Source: an uncultured Faecalibacterium sp.
GTDB lineage: Bacteria > Bacillota > Clostridia > Oscillospirales > Ruminococcaceae
Direction: 5' to 3'
NCBI GenBank assembly: GCA_937915335.1
Contig: CALDLZ010000203.1
Location: 1 to 10,740, forward strand
DNA length: 10,740 nucleotides
Made by a program: the position numbers and the translations under genes. Of the stretch, positions 5,946 through 10,740 are shown one piece after another; within the stretch, counting starts at the first letter, position 1, and every line of letters starts with the position of its first letter. A model generated the notes under the pieces. It saw only the letters and a list, made by a program, of their open reading frames with translations. It did not search any database and was not told the origin of the DNA.

Positions 5946-7364
5946 TCAGAAATTGAAATACAGGAACGGGCTGTTGGTGCTGCCCACCACGTAGGCCGTG
6001 GAGAGCACCAGCAGCACCAGCACCGTGGCCACACGGGTCACGGTGTGCCTGCGCAGGGCGTTCCAGAGCTTTTCGATGAGCGGGGTGCAGCAGATCACGC
6101 TGACCACCAGCAGCACGCCATAGTTGCGCAGGAAGTAGACCGGGGACGCGCCGCCCGAGGGGATGAAGAGCTTTTGGAACAGCAGGCCGAAGCCCACCCC
6201 GGCATCATTGCCCACGAACATGGCCCAGCCCACCACCACGAGGAACATGGTGTAGATGTGGGGCCAGACCCTGCCTTTTTCCAGGTGCTTGAGCAGGAAC
6301 AGCTTTTCAATGGCCAGCAGGACAAAATAATACAGACCCCAGCAGATGAAGTTCCAGTCAGCCCCGTGCCAGATGCCGGTGAGCAGTTCCACCACGAAGA
6401 GGTTGAAGATCTGCCGCTTCAGGCCCCTGCGGTTGCCGCCCAGCGGGATATACACATATTCCCGGAACCAGCCGGAAAGGGTCATGTGCCAGCGCCGCCA
6501 GAACTCAGTGATAGAACGGGAGATATAGGGGAAGTTGAAGTTCTGGGGGAAGTCAAAGCCCAGCATCTTGCCCATGCCAATGGCCATCATGGAGTAGCCG
6601 GAAAAATCAAAGTAGAGCTGGAGCGAATAGGCGATGACACCCAGCCAGACCAGTGGGGTAGAGGCATTGGCAAGGCCCACAAAGGTGGTGGTGGGACTGT
6701 CGGCAATGCCGATGATATCCGTCCAGAGCGCGCCAATGGCATCGGCCAGCAGGACTTTTTTCGCCAGACCAAAGGTGAACAGGGTCATGCCCTCCTCGAT
6801 CTGCTTCAGGCTGTAACGGTTTTTGTAGACATGCAGCTGGGCCGAGACATCCCGATACTTGACGATGGGGCCCGCAATGAGCTGGGGGAACATGACAACG
6901 TAAGCGCCGAAGTCGATGATGTTGTGTTCGGTTTTCACGTCCCGGCGGTAGACATCAATGGTATAGGAAAGGGTCTGGAACGTGTAGAAGCTGATGCCCA
7001 GCGGCAGGACACTGATGCCCTGGATCTCCGCAAAGGCGGTACCCAGCAGGCTGTTCAGGCTGCGCAGGACAAAGTTTGCGTACTTGAAGTAAAAGAGCAT
7101 CCCCAGACTGGCAGCCAGCGCCACCAGCAGCAGCGCCTTACGGGCGGCAGGATTTGCATCAAATCTTTCCAGCCCCAGACCGCAGAGGTAGTTGATGAGG
7201 ATAAGGGCCAGCATAACTGGGAAGAACCGGACCTCGCCCCAGCAGTAGAACACCAGACTGCACACGAAGAGCACGGTGTTCTTGAGCTTTGCGGGCGCAA
7301 GGTAGTACAGCGCCAGCGTGATGGGGAGGAAGCGGAACAGGAAGATGATGGTGCTGAAAACCAA
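5946..7364 (-). CDS. MBOAT-family membrane O-acyltransferase (AlgI/DltB-like)
   Basis: This is a polytopic membrane protein of 472 residues, the usual length for the family. It probably carries acyl groups across the membrane for transfer to a surface glycan by its DHHW partner. The family core is clear: PLGISFYTFQTLSYTIDVYR (121-140), FPQLIAGPIVKYRD (159-172), YFDFSGYSMMAIGMGKMLGF (251-270), ITEFWRRWHMTLSGWFREYV with H293, and LLTGIWHGADWNFICWGLYY with H333, the invariant MBOAT histidine. I placed the start at a TTG (7364), giving MVFSTIIFLFRFLP, the normal N-terminus of such proteins. AAGGAGG lies 8 nt upstream and no ATG fits. The longer frame from an upstream ATG would run through a terminator hairpin. 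The D-alanyl-transfer protein DltB is related, but no dlt genes are present and the DHHW neighbour fits AlgI/PatA-like O-acetylation better. Confidence 0.9.
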   Translation of the reverse strand: MVFSTIIFLFRFLPITLALYYLAPAKLKNTVLFVCSLVFYCWGEVRFFPVMLALILINYLCGLGLERFDANPAARKALLLVALAASLGMLFYFKYANFVLRSLNSLLGTAFAEIQGISVLPLGISFYTFQTLSYTIDVYRRDVKTEHNIIDFGAYVVMFPQLIAGPIVKYRDVSAQLHVYKNRYSLKQIEEGMTLFTFGLAKKVLLADAIGALWTDIIGIADSPTTTFVGLANASTPLVWLGVIAYSLQLYFDFSGYSMMAIGMGKMLGFDFPQNFNFPYISRSITEFWRRWHMTLSGWFREYVYIPLGGNRRGLKRQIFNLFVVELLTGIWHGADWNFICWGLYYFVLLAIEKLFLLKHLEKGRVWPHIYTMFLVVVGWAMFVGNDAGVGFGLLFQKLFIPSGGASPVYFLRNYGVLLVVSVICCTPLIEKLWNALRRHTVTRVATVLVLLVLSTAYVVGSTNSPFLYFNF

Positions 7365-7372
7365 GGCTTCGA

Positions 7373-7379
7373 CCTCCTT
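7373..7379 (-). promoter_or_regulatory. Ribosome binding site that fixes the TTG start of the MBOAT gene
   Basis: AAGGAGG on the minus strand stands 8 nt before the TTG at 7364. It starts almost directly after the T run of the preceding terminator. A weak alternative hairpin, GGCTT (7386-7390) with AAGCC (7365-7369), would enclose it. Confidence 0.8.
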
Positions 7380-7380
7380 C

Positions 7381-7410
7381 AAAAAAAGCCGATGCCGCCA
7401 CGGCATCGGC
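7381..7410 (-). terminator. Strong terminator between the DUF4358 gene and the MBOAT gene
   Basis: On the minus strand CCGATGCCG-type arms (7401-7410 with 7388-7397) form a perfect 10 bp GC-rich stem with a 3 nt loop, or 9 bp with a 5 nt loop, followed by seven T (7381-7387). It lies 18 nt past the DUF4358 stop. Its T run almost touches the MBOAT ribosome binding site, so no promoter can fit between them. MBOAT expression must come from read-through or from a promoter upstream of the hairpin. Confidence 0.9.
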
Positions 7411-7427
7411 CTGTACAATTCTCTTTT

Positions 7428-8015
7428 TTACTCAGCCAGAGCGGAGTCCACGGCGCTGTCCAGATCGGCAGTGCACTCGTTGGAGGCGATGACCATGACC
7501 ACGGTGTTATCCTTGAAGGCGATCACAGCGTTCTCCACATTGTCCTGTGCCTGTGCGAACTCGGCGTAGTTGCCGTAGAAGGCCACCTGATCCTGCTGGT
7601 AAGCCTGCAGGGCCTCGGCCACATCCTGTGCCTTGCCGTCAGCGGCCTCGATGACCAGCACCAGGCCGGCATCGCCGTTGTCGTTGCTCTTCACGCCCTT
7701 GTAGCTCACCACATCGTCAGCGGGCAGGTTGAAATCGTACTCAATGTTCATGGCGGCGATCTCAAACTGGTTGGAGATGGGGTTGGCATCCAGCAGGGTC
7801 TCAAAGGGAGCATTCAGCGCGTCAGTGCTGTTATCCTCGCCCAGGGTGATGCTGGAGGCCTGGCTCAGCACGGTGGAGCCGGGCACAGAGGAAGCATCCT
7901 CGGAAGACGCGGCGGAAGAAGCTGTATTGCTGGAAGAAGAACCGCAGCCGGCCAGCAGAGCACAGCTCAAAGCCAGAGAAGCAGCAGTCAGAATGATTTT
8001 AGCACGAAGTTTCAT
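7428..8015 (-). CDS. DUF4358-type lipoprotein
   Basis: This 195-residue protein has a lipoprotein signal peptide with lipobox LLAGC, so C24 should be lipidated and the protein held on the outer face of the membrane. A Ser/Ala-rich linker follows (about 25-60) and then a globular C-terminal domain. The pattern there (MNIEYDFNLPADDVVSYKG, LVLVIEAADGKAQDVAEALQ, VIAFKDNTVVMVIAS) fits my knowledge of DUF4358, small Firmicutes lipoproteins of unknown function often found near MBOAT/DHHW genes. The ATG has AGAGGGA with about 8 nt spacing. The gene has its own promoter and a strong terminator, and the MBOAT gene starts 63 nt past its stop. A role as accessory factor for surface O-acylation is an inference from position only. 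The DUF assignment is from memory. Confidence 0.75.
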   Translation of the reverse strand: MKLRAKIILTAASLALSCALLAGCGSSSSNTASSAASSEDASSVPGSTVLSQASSITLGEDNSTDALNAPFETLLDANPISNQFEIAAMNIEYDFNLPADDVVSYKGVKSNDNGDAGLVLVIEAADGKAQDVAEALQAYQQDQVAFYGNYAEFAQAQDNVENAVIAFKDNTVVMVIASNECTADLDSAVDSALAE

Positions 8016-8089
8016 GGATTATTCCCTCTTTTATCTGTTTTACACCCGGCCCGCCCACACGGAACAGTTTCCGACAGCGAACCATTGTT

Positions 8090-8118
8090 ATCTTACCATA
8101 TCATAGCCCGAAATGCAA
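8090..8118 (-). promoter_or_regulatory. Promoter of the DUF4358 lipoprotein gene
   Basis: On the minus strand TTGCAT (8113-8118), a 17 bp spacer and TAAGAT (8090-8095) precede the lipoprotein gene. The start would be near 8083, with a leader of about 68 nt. It may also supply the MBOAT and DHHW genes by read-through. Confidence 0.6.
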
Positions 8119-8164
8119 ACGACGAATCCAAGATTTTACGTTTTCTTCACCGGTGCTTTGCCGC

Positions 8165-9091
8165 TCAGTCCACAATGGCGTGCAGGGCAGCGATGTAGTC
8201 CTCAAAGCACAGGCCGCTGGCGTTGATTTTGGCGGCGTTCTCCACGCCCACATAGCGCCAGTGCCAGGGTTCGTAAGTGATCTCGGTCTGTTCCTCGGCT
8301 CCCTTGGGGTAGCGCAGAATGAAGCCGTACTCCCCGGCATGCTGGCAGAGCCAGCGGAAGGCCGTTGTGTTCTCAAAGCCCTCGTCCAGACCGGTGTGCT
8401 CGGGGCTGTTCAGGTCAGCGGCCAGACCGCAGTTATGCTCGGAATAACCCGGCGGGTTGACGATGGCGGCAGCCTTTTCTTTGGCGGTGGCCTCGTCATA
8501 GCCCTGCTGTTTATAATAGTTGGTCTTTTTCTCGTAAAGGCTGGTCTGGTACTCCACACTGCGGTAGCCGCTCTGCATCCAGATGGTCACGTTCTCAGCG
8601 GCGGCGGCCTTCTGCATCTCGAGGAAGGCGTTGCAGGCTTCCACCTGCAGCTTCTTGTTCACGGCTGTCTTGGAGCCGCACTCGGCGGTGTCAAAGGTGT
8701 AGTTGTCCGGCATCTTGTTGGTGTGGTTCACCAACACCATCATGGGGTCGGCCAGCATGGCGGCGGCCTCCTCCTTCGTCAGGCCCAGGACGTTATCCCG
8801 GCTCTCGGTGCTCTCGGAAGCAGCCTCGCTCACGGCGCTGCTCTGGGCCTTGCTGCTGCTCAAAGCATCAGACAGCAGGCCATTATCGGTCGCACTGCTG
8901 GCAGAAGCACCGGCGGCATCCGCCGTGGGTACCGGGGCCTTGCGGCGGGAAAGCAGGAAGGACACACCGCCCACAGCCACGCAGACCACAAGGGTCAGCC
9001 CGGCCAGACGGCGGATGGCACGGTTGCGCCGTCTGCGCCTGATCTCCGCGCGGGTCAGGCGGCGGCGGTGAATGGGTTGCTGCTGGTTCAT
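8165..9091 (-). CDS. VanY-like D-alanyl-D-alanine carboxypeptidase (peptidase M15B)
   Basis: This is a zinc peptidase predicted to remove the terminal D-Ala from peptidoglycan stem peptides outside the cell. It has 308 residues: a very Arg-rich cytoplasmic tail (about 9-28), one membrane anchor (about 29-48), a Ser/Ala-rich spacer (about 55-98) and the catalytic domain. Family motifs are complete: SGYRS (174-178), GYSEHNCGLAADL (215-227, zinc ligands H219 and D226) and EPWHWRYVG (274-282, catalytic E274 and zinc ligand H277). The ATG is preceded by GAAGG at about 6 nt. It stands alone and divergent from spoVAC. No vanA/vanH/vanX, vanR or vanS genes are present, so a housekeeping or spore-cortex-related wall role is more likely than glycopeptide resistance. 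I saw no clear terminator before the DUF4358 promoter. Confidence 0.92.
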   Translation of the reverse strand: MNQQQPIHRRRLTRAEIRRRRRNRAIRRLAGLTLVVCVAVGGVSFLLSRRKAPVPTADAAGASASSATDNGLLSDALSSSKAQSSAVSEAASESTESRDNVLGLTKEEAAAMLADPMMVLVNHTNKMPDNYTFDTAECGSKTAVNKKLQVEACNAFLEMQKAAAAENVTIWMQSGYRSVEYQTSLYEKKTNYYKQQGYDEATAKEKAAAIVNPPGYSEHNCGLAADLNSPEHTGLDEGFENTTAFRWLCQHAGEYGFILRYPKGAEEQTEITYEPWHWRYVGVENAAKINASGLCFEDYIAALHAIVD

Positions 9092-9119
9092 AAGAGACCT
9101 TCTTTCTATCAGTCAACGG

Positions 9120-9186
9120 GCTTGCCCTCTCAGGCGCTTTCGCGCCAGCTCATCCAAAGGAAGAGCCTTTGACAAAAATGGCAAGC
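9120..9186. repeat. Degenerate three-hairpin intergenic repeat
   Basis: Outer arms GCTTGCC (9120-9126) and GGCAAGC (9180-9186) are exact inverted repeats. They enclose GGCGC-TTTC-GCGCC (9133-9146) and a second hairpin GCTCATCCAAAGGAAGAGC (9148-9166, one A-A mismatch). The layout CCCTCTCAG, variable hairpin, CAGCTC-TCCC-AAA-GGGA-GAGCC is one I recall as dispersed between genes in Faecalibacterium-type genomes; that recollection is unverified. It lies between the divergent vanY-like gene and spoVAC, and its right end contains a TTGACA box. Only one copy is visible in this window. Confidence 0.45.
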
Positions 9187-9196
9187 GGCATAAAAT
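9169..9196 (+). promoter_or_regulatory. Candidate vegetative-type promoter before spoVAC
   Basis: TTGACA (9169-9174, a perfect -35) and TAAAAT (9191-9196) are separated by 16 bp on the plus strand. The -35 lies inside the hairpin repeat. The start would be near 9203, with a leader of about 53 nt. SpoVA genes are normally read by sigma-G in the forespore, so a sigma-A-type promoter here would be unexpected and may be fortuitous. Confidence 0.35.
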
Positions 9197-9208
9197 CATC
9201 AAGCTTTC

Positions 9209-9237
9209 GGATAAATCCGCTTTTTATGTGCAAACTA
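9209..9237 (+). promoter_or_regulatory. Candidate sigma-G-like promoter before spoVAC
   Basis: GGATA (9209-9213) and CAAACTA (9231-9237) are spaced by 17 bp and resemble the Bacillus sigma-G pattern GMATA - about 18 bp - CATNMTA, with one mismatch in each box. The family role of spoVA supports it. The start would be only about 11 nt before the ATG, which puts the ribosome binding site at the very 5' end, so confidence is low. Confidence 0.25.
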
Positions 9238-9255
9238 TTCCACGAGGTGACAGCG

Positions 9256-9696
9256 ATGAAGATGACAGCACAGGAATACGCGCGGCGGGTGAAAAAGGTC
9301 GGCCCTCCCTCGCCTTTAGGAACAGACTGCCTGTGGGCGTTCTGCGTGGGCGGCGGCATCTGCCTGCTGGGCGAAGTGCTGCGGCAGTGGTATCTGGGGC
9401 TGGGGCTTGAGCCTGAGCTTGCCGGCACCCTGACCAGCTGTTCTCTCATCGTGTTATCGGCCCTGCTGACCACGCTGGGGCTCTACCAGAAGCTGGCGGC
9501 CAGGGCCGGGGCAGGGTCGCTGGTGCCCATCACAGGCTTTGCCAACGCCGTGGTCAGCGCCGCCATTGAGTTCAAGCCCGAGGGCAGAGTCTGCGGCACC
9601 GGGGCCAAGATGTTCACCATTGCGGGGCCCGTCATCGTCTACGGCACGCTGGCCGCCGTGGTCTACGGCGGGGTGCTCTGGCTGCTGGGCGGGTGA
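9256..9696 (+). CDS. spoVAC: Stage V sporulation protein AC
   Basis: SpoVAC is an integral inner-membrane protein of the spore SpoVA channel, which takes up Ca-dipicolinic acid during sporulation and releases it on germination; in Bacillus it acts as a mechanosensitive channel. The 146-residue protein has the usual length. It has an N-terminal MTAQEYARRVKK segment, CLWAFCVGGGICLLGE (25-40), a TLTSCSLIVLSALLTTLGLY segment (58-77), the family hallmark GAGSLVPITGFANAVVSAAI (85-104), EFKPEGRVCGTGAKMFTIAG (105-124) and a final membrane helix. I chose the ATG at 9256, with GAGGTG 6 nt upstream; the frame extends further left through the promoter region. The partial spoVAD gene follows on the same strand after a 110 nt gap. 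Confidence 0.94.
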   Translation: MKMTAQEYARRVKKVGPPSPLGTDCLWAFCVGGGICLLGEVLRQWYLGLGLEPELAGTLTSCSLIVLSALLTTLGLYQKLAARAGAGSLVPITGFANAVVSAAIEFKPEGRVCGTGAKMFTIAGPVIVYGTLAAVVYGGVLWLLGG

Positions 9697-9717
9697 ACAC
9701 TCTGTTTACAATACGCC

Positions 9718-9749
9718 TGCCGGGGTGCGAAGATTGCAGGATCCCGGCA
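9718..9749 (+). other. Hairpin in the spoVAC-spoVAD gap
   Basis: TGCCGGG (9718-9724) and CCCGGCA (9743-9749) form a perfect 7 bp stem around an 18 nt loop, which itself contains TGC/GCA (9726-9728 with 9736-9738). It lies 22 nt after the spoVAC stop. No T run follows, so it is not a standard terminator. It may be an RNA stability or processing element, or an operator-like dyad. Confidence 0.35.
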
Positions 9750-9806
9750 AAGATTCAGTATACCACAAAATTTCGAGAAAAACAGCCCTGAAAGGGGGAT
9801 TTTTTC

Positions 9807-10740
9807 ATGGCGACCCGCCGGGGTGATACTCTGATCTTTCCAAAACCGCCGGTCATCGTCTCCCATGCCGCCGTTGGCGGCAAAAAAGAGGGTGAGGGCC
9901 CGCTGGCGGCAGAGTTCGACGAGCTGCACAACGATAACCGCCTGGGTCAGGCCAACTGGGAAGCCGCCGAAAAATATCTGCAATTGCGGGCGGCACGGCT
10001 CTGCCTGAAAAAAGCCCACGCCACGGAACAGGACGTGAGCTTAGTATTGGCCGGAGACCTGCAGGCCCAGTGCACCGCCTCAGGCTATGCGGCCCGGGAA
10101 CTGGGCCTGCCTTTTGCTGGCCTGTTCGGAGCCTGCAGCACCATGGCCGAGGCCCTGGGCTTCGGGGCCTGTCTCTGCTCCGCGGACCTTGCCGGAGGCC
10201 TGCTGGCCATGACTTCCAGCCACTTCTGCGCGGCCGAGCGGCAGTTCCGCACACCGCTTTCCTATGGTGCCGTCCGCACCCCCACCGCCCAGTGGACGGC
10301 CACGGCGGCAGGTGCCTGCCTGCTTCGTCCTGCCGGGCAGGGGGTGGGCATCCGGGCCGTGACCTTTGGCCGGGTACAGGACATGGGCATCCAGGACATC
10401 AACAACATGGGGGCTGCCATGGCCCCGGCGGCCGCTGCCACCCTGATGCGGTATCTGACCAACACCGGCAGCCAGACCCAGGATTTTGATGCCATCTATA
10501 CCGGCGATCTGGGCCATGTGGGCAGCCAGCTCTTCCGGGAGCTGCTGGCCGCCGAGGGCCTGCTCATCAAGAACCATGTGGACTGCGGCTCTATTCTCTA
10601 CAACACCGAGGGCCAGTCGGTAGACAGCGGGGCTTCTGGACCGGGGTGCTGTGCGGCGGTGCTCTGCGGGCACATTCTGCCCCGGTTGGAGCGGCGGGGC
10701 CAGCACCGGGTGGCCTTTTTCGCCCCCCGGGGGGCGGTGC
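9807..10740 (+). CDS. spoVAD: Stage V sporulation protein AD, 3' end missing
   Basis: SpoVAD is a thiolase-fold protein of the SpoVA complex that binds dipicolinic acid during its uptake into the forespore. The frame from the ATG at 9807 stays open for 311 codons to the window edge; typical proteins have about 335-340 residues, so only the end is missing. Signatures are GACSTMAEALGFGA (108-121, with C110 at the thiolase-type cysteine position), TSSHFCAAERQFRTPLSYG (136-154), RTPTAQWTATAAGA (157-170), QDMGIQDINNMGAAMAPAA (191-209), IYTGDLGHVGS (230-240) and DSGASGPGCCAAVL (273-286). AAAGGGGGA precedes the ATG at about 7 nt. It is presumably in one operon with spoVAC; a spoVAE gene would be expected beyond the edge. 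Confidence 0.94.
   Translation, partial: MATRRGDTLIFPKPPVIVSHAAVGGKKEGEGPLAAEFDELHNDNRLGQANWEAAEKYLQLRAARLCLKKAHATEQDVSLVLAGDLQAQCTASGYAARELGLPFAGLFGACSTMAEALGFGACLCSADLAGGLLAMTSSHFCAAERQFRTPLSYGAVRTPTAQWTATAAGACLLRPAGQGVGIRAVTFGRVQDMGIQDINNMGAAMAPAAAATLMRYLTNTGSQTQDFDAIYTGDLGHVGSQLFRELLAAEGLLIKNHVDCGSILYNTEGQSVDSGASGPGCCAAVLCGHILPRLERRGQHRVAFFAPRGAV

Noticed and set aside
7365..7418. Upstream ATG extension of the MBOAT protein (18 extra residues)
   Set aside because: The extension is read through the terminator hairpin and lacks a ribosome binding site. The TTG at 7364 has AAGGAGG at 8 nt and gives the standard family N-terminus.
8119..8164. CACCGGTG palindrome after the VanY-like gene as a terminator
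   Set aside because: The stem would have almost no loop and no T run follows on the minus strand, so it is not a credible terminator.
5916..8198. A 760-codon open frame on the plus strand, and other long plus-strand frames at 450-1487, 4588-5994 and 8153-9172
   Set aside because: They lie antisense to well-recognised genes (MBOAT, DUF4358, hisD, DHHW, VanY-like). Their compositions are His/Gly/Gln-rich without recognisable domains, as expected for shadows in GC-rich DNA.
8165..9091. Vancomycin resistance gene vanY
   Set aside because: The protein has the M15B carboxypeptidase motifs, but there is no van gene cluster or two-component system nearby, so a resistance role is not supported.

Overview
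The window looks like chromosomal DNA of an anaerobic Clostridia-type Firmicute, probably Oscillospiraceae (Faecalibacterium / Gemmiger / Subdoligranulum-like). This rests on the high GC by eye, strong GGAGG-type ribosome binding sites, a short-form HisG joined to HisZ, spoVA genes, a DUF4358 lipoprotein with an MBOAT/DHHW pair, and an intergenic hairpin repeat of a type I recall from that group. The genus is an inference from memory, not from a search.

Layout, all on the minus strand unless stated. From right to left: a divergent point near 9.1-9.25 kb separates a VanY-like D,D-carboxypeptidase (minus) from spoVAC and a partial spoVAD (plus). The carboxypeptidase is followed by a DUF4358 lipoprotein with its own promoter and a strong terminator, then an MBOAT O-acyltransferase and a DHHW/AlgX-like protein, which together form a probable cell-surface O-acylation module. 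Next come two paralogous short genes for double-glycine leader peptides (4570-3786), with a promoter in front and a terminator behind. A thioredoxin gene with its own terminator follows, and then a histidine operon: a promoter, a HisZ-HisG fusion gene, hisD and the start of hisC, with overlapping stop/start codons.

The two leader peptides are the most interesting content. Their 25-residue leaders are nearly superimposable and end in EEEMTYT-x-GG. Each has a mature part of about 90 residues, without cysteine, with hydrophobic segments and conserved tryptophan spacing. This looks like secreted bacteriocin-like or signalling peptides, but no peptidase-ABC exporter, immunity gene or modification enzyme lies in the window.

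Other points of note are the HisZ-HisG fusion, a terminator placed directly against the ribosome binding site of the MBOAT gene, a three-hairpin intergenic repeat upstream of spoVAC, and a long-stem hairpin in the unusually wide spoVAC-spoVAD gap. I saw no rRNA, tRNA, CRISPR array, transposase or phage gene. No gene-free stretch exceeds about 210 bases.
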